From contig NZ_JAGGRI010000001.1 of assembly GCF_018612875.1 (NCBI RefSeq), positions 90,815 through 154,814 on the forward strand: a DNA stretch of 64,000 bases. The letters are read 5' to 3'. Of this stretch, positions 1 through 9,064 are shown one piece after another; positions within the stretch are counted from its first letter, which is position 1, and each line of letters opens with the position of its first letter. The notes beneath the pieces are model-generated. The model was not told the origin of the DNA and searched no databases. It worked only from the letters and a program-made list of their open reading frames with translations. The position numbers and the translations under genes are program-made. This stretch comes from Lysobacter sp. ISL-50 (lineage in GTDB: Bacteria; Pseudomonadota; Gammaproteobacteria; Xanthomonadales; Xanthomonadaceae).

Positions 1-435
1 CGTCGCTGCCGTTACTGTCGCCGCGACGCCGTTGAAACGCACGGCATTGTCAGGCGCGACCGCGCTGAAACCCTTGCCTTCGATCCTGACCGCCACGCCG
101 GTGGCGCCGCGCGCGGGCACGAAGGAGAACACCGCGATCTGGCCCGCCGCGAGGCGCTCGATTCGCAGCAGATTACCGACCTTGTCGTAAACGTAGCGCG
201 CGCTCTCGCCGGACTGCTCATCGACCATCACGATCAAGCGGCCGTTATCGTCATAGACATACTTGGCGGCCAGCGCCAGAGAACCGCTGACCAACATGGC
301 CAGGCCGATCAGCAGTATCCACCACTGCGGCGCGATGCCGGCTCGAGCACGCACGCTCGCCCTGGACAGCCACGTACCGTCTACGGCCGGTCGGTCGTCC
401 TGGGCCTGAGGGGCGAGATCCACGCGCTGTTCCAT
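1..435 (-). CDS. RHS/YD-repeat and IPT/TIG-domain protein, N-terminal part (runs off the window)
   Basis: Open frame of 145 codons from the ATG at 435 with no stop before the window edge, so only the N-terminus is seen. A good ribosome site (GGAGAG) lies 6 nt upstream. A cytoplasmic N-terminus of about 38 residues is followed by one membrane segment (WWILLIGLAMLVSGSLALAA). Two tyrosine/aspartate repeats of RHS type follow (YVYDDNGRLI, YVYDKVGNLL), then the start of an IPT/TIG immunoglobulin-like fold (GVAVRIEGKGFS, VRFNGVAA). RHS proteins are large surface or secreted proteins, often carrying toxins at the C-terminus; whether this one does cannot be seen. The lipoprotein at 550-1059 lies directly upstream on the same strand and is probably cotranscribed. 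Family assignment is good; function is open. Confidence 0.75.
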   Translation of the reverse strand, partial: MEQRVDLAPQAQDDRPAVDGTWLSRASVRARAGIAPQWWILLIGLAMLVSGSLALAAKYVYDDNGRLIVMVDEQSGESARYVYDKVGNLLRIERLAAGQIAVFSFVPARGATGVAVRIEGKGFSAVAPDNAVRFNGVAATVTAAT

Positions 436-549
436 GATGCTCTCTCCAAGAGCAGCCCGGTCTGTCCGGGCTTCCTAAAGTGGTGAATCCTGTGCTTCCG
501 GCATTCCGCCGGCGGGTCTACGACGTCGCGCCAGGTTGATCCGATCGGA

Positions 550-1059
550 TCAAGCCTTGGCGCCGGCCCTCGGCCTCGCGCCTTCCGGCAGAGTCTGTGT
601 CACTTCGATTTCTTGGCGCCCTGCTGGCTTTCCATCGATCGTCACCTCGACTACGTATCGGCCCAACGCCCAATTGCCGGCGCCTTGCCTGACGAACCCG
701 AGATTGGTCGTAGCCGCGCCCGTCAGGGTCAGGTCCTTCTTCAGTTCACCGACGACTTCGCCGTTGCTCATCGCGATCAGCTTCGCTGTTACCGGAACGG
801 CATTGGCCGCGCCGCGGGTGCGCAGCGACGCGACGATCTTTTCGGTAGGCAGGAACTGGGTCAGCGGCATGACGGTGCCGTCGGGATTTTCGCTGGTGCC
901 CACGTCCAGGGCGAACAGATTCAGTTCCGAGGCTTTGGCCGGCGCGGAAACTGCCGGCGCCGCGGCGTCAGGTGTCGCTTCTCCGGCCTTCTGCCCACAA
1001 CCGGTGGCCAAAGCCGCGTAAATCAAGACCACTGGAACAAGAAACTCGATTTTCTTCAT
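550..1059 (-). CDS. Hypothetical lipoprotein
   Basis: 169 residues with a lipoprotein signal peptide: KK, a hydrophobic stretch, and the lipobox LATGC, so Cys about 21 should be lipidated. An Ala/Pro-rich linker follows. The rest (about residues 45-165) is a globular domain rich in beta-prone segments, with a pattern like an immunoglobulin or invasin-type fold (VPVTAKLIA, RYVVEVTIDGKPAG). The ATG at 1059 was preferred over an in-frame TTG at 1068 because GAAGG sits just upstream and the signal peptide then begins correctly. It lies 114 nt upstream of the RHS/TIG gene on the same strand, so the two may act together at the cell surface. No family was recognised. Confidence 0.7.
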   Translation of the reverse strand: MKKIEFLVPVVLIYAALATGCGQKAGEATPDAAAPAVSAPAKASELNLFALDVGTSENPDGTVMPLTQFLPTEKIVASLRTRGAANAVPVTAKLIAMSNGEVVGELKKDLTLTGAATTNLGFVRQGAGNWALGRYVVEVTIDGKPAGRQEIEVTQTLPEGARPRAGAKA

Positions 1060-1763
1060 GACCTTCAACCTAGCTGTCGGCGATGGCCAACTTCGCCATC
1101 CTTGTATTCGTTATCGCGGGCCGATACGGCTCATCGCCCACGCCCTCAACAAACATGTACCCGATCGGGCACACCCAACGGGCCGTCCGCCACCGCGACT
1201 CGCGCGCAGGCTTACGCGCAGCCGCTCTTGGTGGCAACGTTCTTGATTTGGCTTGTCCCCTAGACTGAAATTCTACCTACGGCATACATCGCTCCATCCT
1301 TGAGTCGCGCCCCGAACTGTTTACTGGGGCGAACTGCCTGTCCCTGCCCATCCGGCCGATGGGTGCTGCGTCATGTCGGACTCTAATAGCAGGCAATGCC
1401 GTTCACAAATAGTAAAAAAGACTATCTATGTGATCGCTTTCACTGAACTTATCCGGCGCTACGCTGCAGGGGCGTAATAAGTGTGCACTCAGCAATCCAA
1501 ACCCCATCGAATGGGTCTAACACGGACAATCTATTAGGGGCTGTCCTAGATAAGCGACCAACCGTAACAGCCGCCACACTACGGCCATGGAGTTGCAGAG
1601 CTTGCGACTCGAAGCGGACATCTTTCATGGATCCGGCCTGCAGCGCCGGGCCGATCGCCCCCACGGCCGCGACCGCGCAATCGCTAACAGCTACAGCTGG
1701 CGCACATGCGCCTTCAGCAACTTGCACTGTTCCCCGAACAAGCCCCAGGTTATCCGTCCACTG
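1060..1763. other. Non-coding stretch, mixed composition
   Basis: No convincing gene. Around 1380-1560 the sequence is visibly poorer in GC than the surroundings. A segment starting near 1537 (GGGGCTGTCCTAGATAAG) resembles the kind of end seen on some insertion sequences, but no partner end or transposase was found, so this is not called as an element. The part next to 1060 should hold the promoter of the lipoprotein gene; no clear -35/-10 pair stands out. Confidence 0.4.
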
Positions 1764-2208
1764 TTATCGAGATGCCGTGCTCTCGCAGCCAGCCCATTGC
1801 TCTGCATCTTCAGGCGTAATCAGCACCTGCCGGGCAAACCATCCGTGTTTGAACTTAATCATGAACGCTCTGCTCATGAAACGATTCTTGAAATTGAATG
1901 CGGAGAGCGAACCGATCGAAACCACGCCGATCTCATCGACCCGCTCGATGTCGCGGCTCCTCACCTTTGCAAGGATCACCCATAGAAACAACACGAACCG
2001 AAGTCGCCCCCCTCGACCAGCACGTCGTGAAGCAGCGGCAACCCTATCCGGCCAGCGCGCCCGCTACATTGGTGCTCACACCGTGGCGGCCCAGATTCGA
2101 CCATTGCTCGCGTATTGCAACAATAATCGTCTTGAACGGCCCCAGCAGTTCATTGGCGCGATTCGCGTCGGTCAACACAAGCCCGATACCCATTCCAGCC
2201 GGTGCCAT
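1764..2208 (-). pseudogene. Decayed gene of unknown function, broken into frames
   Basis: Two protein-like segments follow each other on the minus strand in different frames. The first (2208 to 2044) begins MAPAGMGIGLVLTDANRANE and stops after 54 codons. The second (to 1764) contains a well-formed amphipathic segment (IGVVSIGSLSAFNFKNRF, then GWFARQVLITPEDAEQW). Just past 1800 a frameshift would extend the sense into WLREHGISITVD. Amino-acid composition looks like a former protein, but stops and frame changes interrupt it. No family was recognised. It ends just before tsaB on the same strand. Confidence 0.4.
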
Positions 2209-2224
2209 GAGGATATCAACGCGC

Positions 2225-2959
2225 TCAGCGCGACTTCGCCCTCAGCGCGACTTGTTCGGCAATGGTCAAAGCGACGTTGTTACGCAGGTACGCCGGTTCG
2301 ATGCGCTCGGGTGCGACGCTCTCGCCGCGTGCGTAGGCGGCTGCGGCGAGGCGGGCGAGGTCGGCGGCGTGCGGCAGCGCGTCGGGGTCGATCGCGGCGA
2401 AACGCGCGCTCAGGCGCTGACGCAGGGCACCGTCGGCGGCGGCGAAGCCGGTGCCGACGCCGAGCCAGGCGTTGTCGGCTGCGTTGTCGCCGAGGTCGGG
2501 CAGCGCTGCGGCGTCGGGAGCGAGTACGGCTTCGCGGTCGAGCGCGAATGGTTCGCCATCGCGCAGTTCGTAAGCGGCGGTATATATCTCACCCATGCGC
2601 GCGTCGATCGCGCTGAGCACGCGTCGCGGGCCGGTGCCGGTGATCAGCGGCTGCGCGCGTAGGGCCAGCACGGCCAGGGTGGAGATCGGGATCACCGGCA
2701 CATCCAGCGCGAGGGCCACGCCTTGAGCCAGGGAGATGGCCAGGCGCACGCCGGTGAACGCGCCAGGCCCGCGGCCGATCGCGATGGCGTCGAGCTGGCT
2801 GCGCTTGAGGCCGGCTTCGTCCAGCAACTGCTCGGCCCACGGCAGCGAGAGTTCGGCGTGACGGCGCGGCGCGAGTTCGTAGCGTTCGCGCACTTCGCCG
2901 TCCAGCCACAGGGCGACGGAGCAGGCTTCAGTGGAGGTTTCGAAGGCTAAGAGGTTCAT
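2225..2959 (-). CDS. tsaB: tRNA threonylcarbamoyladenosine biosynthesis protein TsaB
   Basis: 244 residues, the usual length. TsaB is the dimerisation partner of TsaD in the complex that adds threonylcarbamoyl to A37 of ANN-decoding tRNAs in the cytoplasm. The ASKHA-fold opening MNLLAFETSTEACSVAL and the motif GRGPGAFTGVRLAISLAQG (about residues 62-80) are family signatures. The C-terminal part ends in RIEPAYLRNNVALT, also typical. TsaB lacks the metal-binding residues of TsaD, as here. It stands alone, with a repeat-containing gap upstream and a decayed gene downstream. Confidence 0.95.
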   Translation of the reverse strand: MNLLAFETSTEACSVALWLDGEVRERYELAPRRHAELSLPWAEQLLDEAGLKRSQLDAIAIGRGPGAFTGVRLAISLAQGVALALDVPVIPISTLAVLALRAQPLITGTGPRRVLSAIDARMGEIYTAAYELRDGEPFALDREAVLAPDAAALPDLGDNAADNAWLGVGTGFAAADGALRQRLSARFAAIDPDALPHAADLARLAAAAYARGESVAPERIEPAYLRNNVALTIAEQVALRAKSR

Positions 2960-3030
2960 TGTTGCTCGTGGTTGTTGCTTTGGTTGTTGCGCGGTCGCTG
3001 GTGCGGTGGGGGCTTGCGTTCGCTTTTGCT

Positions 3031-3141
3031 CGTCATTTCCGCGGACGCGGGTTCTGCTTTACTTCGGCGGAGCCGAACATTCAGCGACTTCAAACGTTCT
3101 CGCGCGAAAGGCACTGGATTCCCGCGTTCGCGGGAATGACG
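3031..3141. repeat. 111-bp interspersed element with 21-bp terminal inverted repeats
   Basis: The left end reads CGTCATTTCCGCGGACGCGG. The right end is its reverse complement with 19 of 21 positions matching, finishing GCGGGAATGACG. The interior contains CTTTACTTCGGCGGAGCC. A near-identical element lies at 43582-43691 and a partial copy at 25547-25628. No coding capacity, so it is probably a small non-autonomous mobile or REP-type element. Confidence 0.75.
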
Positions 3142-3254
3142 GAGTGAGGGAGTCGCCGCTATTGGATAGGACGAAGCGAAGATTCGCTGCGATCGCATAA
3201 GCCGAAGCTCGCCGTCCGATCATCACCCGCAACGCACCGCCTCACCTACGCGCC

Positions 3255-3689
3255 TCACTCCGCCACCACCGCCGGATCATTCGGATTCGGCTGCCACAGT
3301 TCGATCAAGCCGCCTTCCGGGTCCACCACATAACCGAACTTGCCCTGCTCGCTTTCCTCATAACGATCGAGCACCTGACAGCCTTCCTCGCGCAGCGCGT
3401 GCAGCGTGGCCGTCAGATCGTCGACGCGGAAGTTCAGCATGTAGGGCTTGTCGCTGGGCTTGAAGTACTCGGTGGTCTCCGCGAACGGCGACCAGATGGT
3501 GTAACCGGTCTCGCCGGTCTCCTCGCGCTGCCACGAGAACATCGCGCCGCCCCAGCCCTGCCCGCCGATGTCGAGATGGCGCTCGTACCAGGCCGACAAG
3601 GCGGACGGATCGCGCGCCTTGAAGAACACGCCGCCCAGCCCGTGCACGCGCGGCTTGCGCGCCGGCGCGGTCCGATTGTCTTCGCTCAT
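3255..3689 (-). CDS. VOC family (glyoxalase/bleomycin-resistance-like) protein
   Basis: 144 residues from the ATG at 3689, preceded by GGGAGGG. A longer upstream frame exists but adds non-coding-like Arg/Pro-rich sequence. One vicinal oxygen chelate module: HGLGGVFFKARDPSALSAWY at the N-terminus, MLNFRVDDL in the middle, and FGYVVDPEGGLIELWQP near the end, where the Glu is the usual metal ligand. Members are small cytoplasmic enzymes or binding proteins; the substrate cannot be inferred. The start lies 17 nt after the yoaA stop, so it is probably the last gene of the mrcB-TPR-yoaA run. Confidence 0.85.
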   Translation of the reverse strand: MSEDNRTAPARKPRVHGLGGVFFKARDPSALSAWYERHLDIGGQGWGGAMFSWQREETGETGYTIWSPFAETTEYFKPSDKPYMLNFRVDDLTATLHALREEGCQVLDRYEESEQGKFGYVVDPEGGLIELWQPNPNDPAVVAE

Positions 3690-3706
3690 GCTCGTACCCT
3701 CCCAGC

Positions 3707-5827
3707 TCAGCGGTAGTAATCGTCGTCGTCCGACGACGAGGCCGAAGCCGATTCTAGTACCACCGGGCGGCCGGAGAAGAAATCGGCCACGTCCTCGATC
3801 CGGCGCGTGCGCGGCAACGGCGGCAGCGAGTCCAGGAAGGTCTTGCCGTAGCTCTTGGACAGCAGGCGCGGGTCGCACAGCACCAGCACGCCGCGATCGG
3901 TTTCACTGCGGATCAGGCGCCCGGCGCCCTGCTTCAACGCGATCACCGCCTGCGGCAGCTGCTCGTCGCGGAACGGATTGCCGCCGCCGCGACGGATCGC
4001 GTCCAGGCGCGCTTCGAACACCGGATCGTCGGGCGCGGCGAAGGGCAGCTTGTCGATCACCACCACGCTCAGCGCCTCGCCGGCCACGTCCACGCCTTCG
4101 CGGAAACTCGCCGCGCCCAGCAGCACGCCGTTGCCGGAAGCGCGGAAGCGTTCCAGCAGCACGTGCCGCGGCGCTTCGCCCTGCACGAACAACGGCCACG
4201 GGCCGCCGCGCAGCAGCTCGGCGGTTTCGCGCAGAGCGCGATGCGAGGCGAACAACACGAAGGCGCGGCCGCCGGAGGCTTCCAGGATCGGCCGCAGCTT
4301 ATCGACCAGGCTTTCGTTGTAATGCCGCACCGCCGGATCGGGCAGTCCCGGCGGCAGATACAGCAGCGCCTGTTGCGCCCAGTCGAACGGACTCGGCGCG
4401 AGCAGAGTCGTCGGCTCGGCCAGGCCGAGCTTTTGCGCGTAGTGCTGGAAATGCCCGCCGACCGCGAGCGTGGCCGAGGTGAACACCCAGGCGGCGCGCG
4501 AACGTTCGCGATGCTCGGCCAAAGGCCCGGCGACATCCAGCGGCGTGCGCGCCAGACGGAAACCGCGCGCGGTGAGTTCGTACCACAGCACGCTGGTATC
4601 GGGCGCGGCCGGCGCCGGCGTTTCGGCGTCCTGATCGGCGTCGGCGGTTTCGTTCGCCTCGGCGCTGATCACCGGTTCGCGCGGCGGCGGCGAGAAGTCG
4701 TCGTACTCGGCGTCTTCCTGCACCGGCCGCGGCCGCGGCACCGGCGCGCCGCGCCAGCGCTTGAGTTTGGTTTCGAAATCCTTCGCCCGCGCGTGGCAGC
4801 TGTCGAACCCCGGCGCCGCGGCGCGCAGGGAATCCAGCGCGTTTTGCATCGCCCGCAGCGCTTGCTCCAATTCGTCGAACGCCGCTTCCACCGCCGGCAA
4901 TTCGGCGGCGCGGCGGCGGGTCGCGCGCACCGGCAGATCGTCCATCGCCGCGCGCAGGCCGCGCACGGCTTGTTCCAGATCGCGCGCCGGCACCTGCACC
5001 GTGGCCAGCGCGCCGGTCACCGTCTTGCACTCGGCCAGCGCGTCGCGCGCCAGTTCCACCAGCGGACGCGCGCTGATCGCTTCGCCGAAGAATTGCGAGG
5101 CCAGTTCCGGCAGCTGATGCGCCTCATCGACCACGAAGGCCTGCGCGCCCGGCAGGATTTCGCCGAAACCTTCCTGCTTGAGCGCCAGATCGGCGAGCAG
5201 CAGATGGTGATTGACCACGACCAGATCCGCCGCCTGCGCGCGCTGGCGCGCCTGCACGACGAAGCAGTCGGCGTACATCGGACACTCGCTGCCCAAGCAG
5301 TTTTCCGCCGTGGAGGTCACCATCGGCAGCAGGGGCGAGTCTTCCGGCAATGCGTCGAGTTCGGCCAGATCGCCGGCGCGAGTGCGCCCGGCCCAGCTGA
5401 CGATGCGCTGGAACTGGGCAGCGTATTCGCGGCTGGTGAAGCGCGGTTCGCCCTTGGCCTGCTCGGTGCGGTACTTGCACAGATAGTTGGCGCGGCCTTT
5501 CAGCAAGGCCGTCTTCAAGCCGATGCCGAGGGCGTCGCGCACGCGCGGCAGGTCGCGGTGATAGAGCTGATCCTGCAGCGCGCGGGTGCCGGTGGAGACG
5601 ATGGTCTTCAGCCCCGACAACAACGCCGGCACCAGGTAGGCGAAGGTCTTGCCGGTGCCGGTGCCGGCCTCGGCCAGCAGGGTCGAGCGCGACTCGAATG
5701 CGTCCGCGATCGCCACGGACAAATCCTGCTGCGCCGATCGCGGCGCGAACGCGGCGATGTTGCGCGCGAGGTCGCCGCCTTCGCTCAGCGCGGCACGACT
5801 GGCGACGCCAAGGCGGCTGGGTTCCAT
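3707..5827 (-). CDS. yoaA: DinG/XPD-family ATP-dependent DNA helicase YoaA
   Basis: 706 residues. Superfamily 2 helicase of the iron-sulfur XPD type, implicated in DNA damage tolerance together with the polymerase III chi subunit. The Walker A motif AEAGTGTGKT is near residue 52. Candidate 4Fe-4S cysteines lie in YLCKYR (near 117) and NCLGSECPMYADC (near 176-188). The DEAH box is VVDEAHQLPE near 233, and the C-terminal motif VI region is GAGRLIRSETDRGVL. A low-complexity acidic/proline insert around residues 365-400 is longer than in E. coli YoaA. The TPR lipoprotein stops 8 nt upstream. Confidence 0.92.
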   Translation of the reverse strand: MEPSRLGVASRAALSEGGDLARNIAAFAPRSAQQDLSVAIADAFESRSTLLAEAGTGTGKTFAYLVPALLSGLKTIVSTGTRALQDQLYHRDLPRVRDALGIGLKTALLKGRANYLCKYRTEQAKGEPRFTSREYAAQFQRIVSWAGRTRAGDLAELDALPEDSPLLPMVTSTAENCLGSECPMYADCFVVQARQRAQAADLVVVNHHLLLADLALKQEGFGEILPGAQAFVVDEAHQLPELASQFFGEAISARPLVELARDALAECKTVTGALATVQVPARDLEQAVRGLRAAMDDLPVRATRRRAAELPAVEAAFDELEQALRAMQNALDSLRAAAPGFDSCHARAKDFETKLKRWRGAPVPRPRPVQEDAEYDDFSPPPREPVISAEANETADADQDAETPAPAAPDTSVLWYELTARGFRLARTPLDVAGPLAEHRERSRAAWVFTSATLAVGGHFQHYAQKLGLAEPTTLLAPSPFDWAQQALLYLPPGLPDPAVRHYNESLVDKLRPILEASGGRAFVLFASHRALRETAELLRGGPWPLFVQGEAPRHVLLERFRASGNGVLLGAASFREGVDVAGEALSVVVIDKLPFAAPDDPVFEARLDAIRRGGGNPFRDEQLPQAVIALKQGAGRLIRSETDRGVLVLCDPRLLSKSYGKTFLDSLPPLPRTRRIEDVADFFSGRPVVLESASASSSDDDDYYR

Positions 5828-5834
5828 GTACGGC

Positions 5835-6452
5835 TCAGTAGCGCGGTTGGGCGGCGACGGTGCACACGCCGATCTTGGCCTGCGCTTGCTTGCGCGCCTC
5901 GGTCAGCGCGGTGCGCTGCGGCACCAGCGCGTCGTAATGATCCTGGCGCTGGGCCAGTTTCATCGCCGCGTTGACGCCGTCGAGCTGGCCTTGCTTGGCC
6001 TGGGCGATGGTCGCCCAATGCCGGCGGCACAGCGGCCCGACCCGCGAGCCGCCGTTGTAGGCCTGCTGCGCGTAGCGTTCGGCATCGTCGAGGCGGTGCA
6101 GATACAGCGCGGCTTCGGCGCGTTCCTGCAGCAGCGCCGGATCGTTGCCGTTGATCTGCAGCGCCTGATCCAGCGCGGCCGCGGCTTCGGGGTATTTGCG
6201 GGTTTTTTCCAGGGCGTCGGCGCGCTGGCGCAGATCCTCGACCTGGGTGTCGCGGATCGGCTGCACGTCGAGCTCGCGCGCGTCGGCGCCGCCGGCGGCG
6301 CGCACCGCGGCGACCGCGGCCTCGCCGTTGAAATTGGCTTCGGCCAGCGCCGAAGGTTGCGGCGGCGCGACCGTGCAGGCCGCGGCCAGTGCGGTCAGGA
6401 CCGCGAGTGCGGCGCCGCGGGGGACGGCGCCGGCTAGGGAACTGCGCTTCAT
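5835..6452 (-). CDS. TPR-containing lipoprotein
   Basis: 205 residues. Signal peptide with lipobox LAAAC predicts lipidation near residue 26. Residues about 70-135 form tetratricopeptide-like helical repeats (YPEAAAALDQALQINGNDPA, then LYLHRLDDAERYAQQAY), as in adaptor lipoproteins. It starts 3 nt after the mrcB stop, so the two are translated together. Outer-membrane lipoproteins activate PBP1A/PBP1B in enterobacteria (LpoA has TPR repeats). A similar role for PBP1B here is an inference from position and fold, not shown. Confidence 0.8.
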   Translation of the reverse strand: MKRSSLAGAVPRGAALAVLTALAAACTVAPPQPSALAEANFNGEAAVAAVRAAGGADARELDVQPIRDTQVEDLRQRADALEKTRKYPEAAAALDQALQINGNDPALLQERAEAALYLHRLDDAERYAQQAYNGGSRVGPLCRRHWATIAQAKQGQLDGVNAAMKLAQRQDHYDALVPQRTALTEARKQAQAKIGVCTVAAQPRY

Positions 6453-6455
6453 TGC

Positions 6456-8870
6456 TTACTGCTCCGGGGGCGGGGGATTGTTCGACGGCGCCGGTTCGCG
6501 CGCGGGCTCGTCCTTGTCCTTGCCGATACCGAACCACGAGCGCCAGCCGCCGCCGGATTCCTCCGCGCCGGCCTCGGGCTGCGGCTCGGGGCACGGTGCG
6601 TACTGCGGCGCGAAACCGGCGACGAACGGGAAGCGGCGCGCGCCCACGCAGGCGGCGTCGGTGGTGCTGGTGCCGATCACCGACTGCCAGTCCAGGCCCT
6701 TGTCGGTGACTTTCAGCGGCGCGGTGGGCAGGCGCGAGAAGATCGCCGACCACACCCGCATCGCGCCGGTGGCGCCATACAGGCCGGTGGTCTGGTTCTG
6801 ATCGTTGCCGACCCAGATCACCGCCAGATGGTCGCCGGTCCAGCCGGCGAACCAGCTGTCGCGGCCGTCGTTGCTGGTGCCGGTCTTGCCGGCCGGCGAC
6901 AGGCGGCCCAGGCCGTCGCCGACCAGTTGCCGGCCGGTGCCGTTGGTGACCGCCTGCTGCAGGGCGATGGTGATCAGGCGCGCGGCGATCGCGTCGCCTT
7001 CCTGCGCCGGCGCGGGTTCCTTGTCGTAGCGCTTGACCGCCTTGCCGTCGGCGCCGAGCACGCCGCGCACCGCGTGCAGCGGCTGCACTTCGCCGCCGGA
7101 GGCGAGGAACTGGTACAGCTGCGCCATCGCGTACGGGCTTTGATCGACCGCGCCGAGAATCAGCGAAGGATTGTTCGGCGCCTGGATGCCGGCGAGCTTC
7201 TGCACCAGTTCGCCGATGCTCTCCGGCGAGACCTGCATGCCGATGCGCACCGTGGCCTGGTTGTAGGACATGGCCAGCGCATCGACCATGCGCACCAGGC
7301 CGTGGCTGCGGCCGTCGGAGTTGCCCGGATTCCAGTTGCGGCCGCGACCGAGCTTGACCGTGACCGGCGAATCGTCGATCCAGCTGGCGAGGTTGAATTC
7401 GCTTGGACGCGCCAGCGCCAGCAGATACACGAACGGCTTGAGCAGCGAACCCACCGGCCGCTGCGCTTCCACCGCGCGATTGAAGCCGGGCTGGGTGAAC
7501 TCGCGGCTGCCGACCACCGCCACCACTTCGCCGTTGTGCACGTCGGTGACCACCAGGCCGCTTTGCAGCGGCGGGCGGCGCTTGTTGTCCAGGCTCTTGA
7601 GCGTGCGCGCGACCGCGCCTTCGGCCTGCGCCTGCGCCGACGGCGACATGCCGCTCATCACGCTCAGGCCGGCGCCGGCCAGCGCGTCGGCCGGATAGTC
7701 GCGCGCCAGTTGGCGGCGGACCAGATCGACATAGGCCGGGAAACGGTTGGCGGCGATGTTGCCCGGGTTCTGGGTGATTTCCAGCGGCGCCTTGATCGCG
7801 CGATCGTATTCTTCCTGCTTGATCAGTTGCGTTTCGAGCATTTCGCCCAGGACGAAATTGCGCCGCTGCAACGCGCGCTCGGGATTGCGACGCGGGTCGT
7901 AGTAGGACGGGCCGCGCACGATGCCGATCAGCAGCGCGACTTGTTCAGTGTTGAGGTCGCGCAGATCGCGGCCGAACCAGAACTCCGACGCGGCGGCGAC
8001 GCCGTGGATGGCCTGCGAACCGCGCTGGCCCAGATACACCTGATTGAAGTAGGCCTCGAGGATGGTGCGCTTGTCGTAGCGCGCCTCGATCAGCAGGGCG
8101 TAGATGATTTCCTTGCCCTTGCGGGTCAGGGTCTGTTCCTGGCCGATGCCGAGCAGGCCGCTGCGCGCGAGCTGCTGGGTCAGGGTGCTGGCGCCCTGCT
8201 TGGCGCGGCCGGCGGCGACGTTCTTGAACGCGGCGCGGATCATGCCGCTGATGTCGATGCCGATGTGGTGGTTGAAGTCGCGGTCCTCGACCGCCTGCAG
8301 GCCGGTGACCAACAGCTCGGGCACCTCCTCGATGCGCACCAGTCGCCGCTCTTCCTGCTTCTGCCCGTACAGCGTGGCGATGCGCGCCGGGTCCAGGCGC
8401 GCGACCCGGATCGCCTTGCGCGTGGTCAGGTCGCGCACGCCGGCGACGCGGCCGCCGGAGACGATCACTTCGATCCGGCGCGGCTGCACCACGCCGTCGA
8501 CGTCGTTGAAACCGCGGCTGGCGATGGTGAACTTGCCGCCTTCGCGGGCGTAGGTGCCCGGGCGCTCGCCGCCGTCCTCGCGATAGGAGGCCGCGTCGAG
8601 TTCGGTCTTCAGCGTGGCCGGGTCCAGCGCCAGGCCCGGCGCGAGTTCCAGCGGCCGCGCATAGACCCGCGTGGGGATCTGCCATTGCAACTGGCCGAAG
8701 CGCTGACCGACCTCGTGATTGAGGTAGAGCGTGTACGGAATCAGGAAGCCGAGCCCCAGGCCGACGGCGGCCAGGGCCCAGGTCACTAGACGGCGGCGCC
8801 AGCTCGGCGCGCTGCCGTTCTCGTCGCTGTCGTCGTGGTGCTCGTCTTCGTCGTAATCGATTCGGGCCAC
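6456..8870 (-). CDS. mrcB: Bifunctional penicillin-binding protein 1B
   Basis: 804 residues. Class A PBP that polymerises lipid II and cross-links peptidoglycan in the periplasm. A cytoplasmic acidic tail and one membrane helix (about residues 28-50) come first. A UB2H-like region follows, then the GT51 glycosyltransferase domain with catalytic EDRDFNHHIGID near 194 and GASTLTQQLARS. The transpeptidase domain has the serine motif SLLKPF near 473, an SYN motif (MSYNQATV), and KTGTSND near 660. The C-terminal tail is Pro/Glu-rich. It heads the run mrcB, TPR lipoprotein, yoaA, VOC. Confidence 0.95.
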   Translation of the reverse strand: MARIDYDEDEHHDDSDENGSAPSWRRRLVTWALAAVGLGLGFLIPYTLYLNHEVGQRFGQLQWQIPTRVYARPLELAPGLALDPATLKTELDAASYREDGGERPGTYAREGGKFTIASRGFNDVDGVVQPRRIEVIVSGGRVAGVRDLTTRKAIRVARLDPARIATLYGQKQEERRLVRIEEVPELLVTGLQAVEDRDFNHHIGIDISGMIRAAFKNVAAGRAKQGASTLTQQLARSGLLGIGQEQTLTRKGKEIIYALLIEARYDKRTILEAYFNQVYLGQRGSQAIHGVAAASEFWFGRDLRDLNTEQVALLIGIVRGPSYYDPRRNPERALQRRNFVLGEMLETQLIKQEEYDRAIKAPLEITQNPGNIAANRFPAYVDLVRRQLARDYPADALAGAGLSVMSGMSPSAQAQAEGAVARTLKSLDNKRRPPLQSGLVVTDVHNGEVVAVVGSREFTQPGFNRAVEAQRPVGSLLKPFVYLLALARPSEFNLASWIDDSPVTVKLGRGRNWNPGNSDGRSHGLVRMVDALAMSYNQATVRIGMQVSPESIGELVQKLAGIQAPNNPSLILGAVDQSPYAMAQLYQFLASGGEVQPLHAVRGVLGADGKAVKRYDKEPAPAQEGDAIAARLITIALQQAVTNGTGRQLVGDGLGRLSPAGKTGTSNDGRDSWFAGWTGDHLAVIWVGNDQNQTTGLYGATGAMRVWSAIFSRLPTAPLKVTDKGLDWQSVIGTSTTDAACVGARRFPFVAGFAPQYAPCPEPQPEAGAEESGGGWRSWFGIGKDKDEPAREPAPSNNPPPPEQ

Positions 8871-9064
8871 AGGGGTGCCGTACAGGGGGTCGCAGGGAAG
8901 TCTAGCGCAGGCGTCCCGGGGCCGTGCTCGGGCCGGACGGCAGGGGCTTTGCGCATTCAGACCCTGTGAATAAGCGATGGTTCAGGCAGATGGGGCGTTC
9001 GCGGCGTGTCTTCTATGGGGACGGGCTGTTTTGTGGGAGAAGCTGTTTTTTGGGAGGGGCATCT

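Noticed and set aside
1537..1555. Possible insertion-sequence end (GGGGCTGTCCTAGATAAG)
   Set aside because: No matching inverted end or transposase fragment found nearby.
1483..2616. 377-codon plus-strand frame
   Set aside because: Its second half is antisense to tsaB and Arg-rich; no ribosome site or domain.
4163..5974. Long plus-strand open frame opposite yoaA
   Set aside because: Antisense shadow caused by high GC; composition is His/Arg/Gln-rich without domain, and yoaA on the other strand is certain. The same applies to long frames opposite mrcB (6828-8789), relA (12375-14741), hrpA (16222-18099) and both kup genes (52130-54247, 54244-56271).
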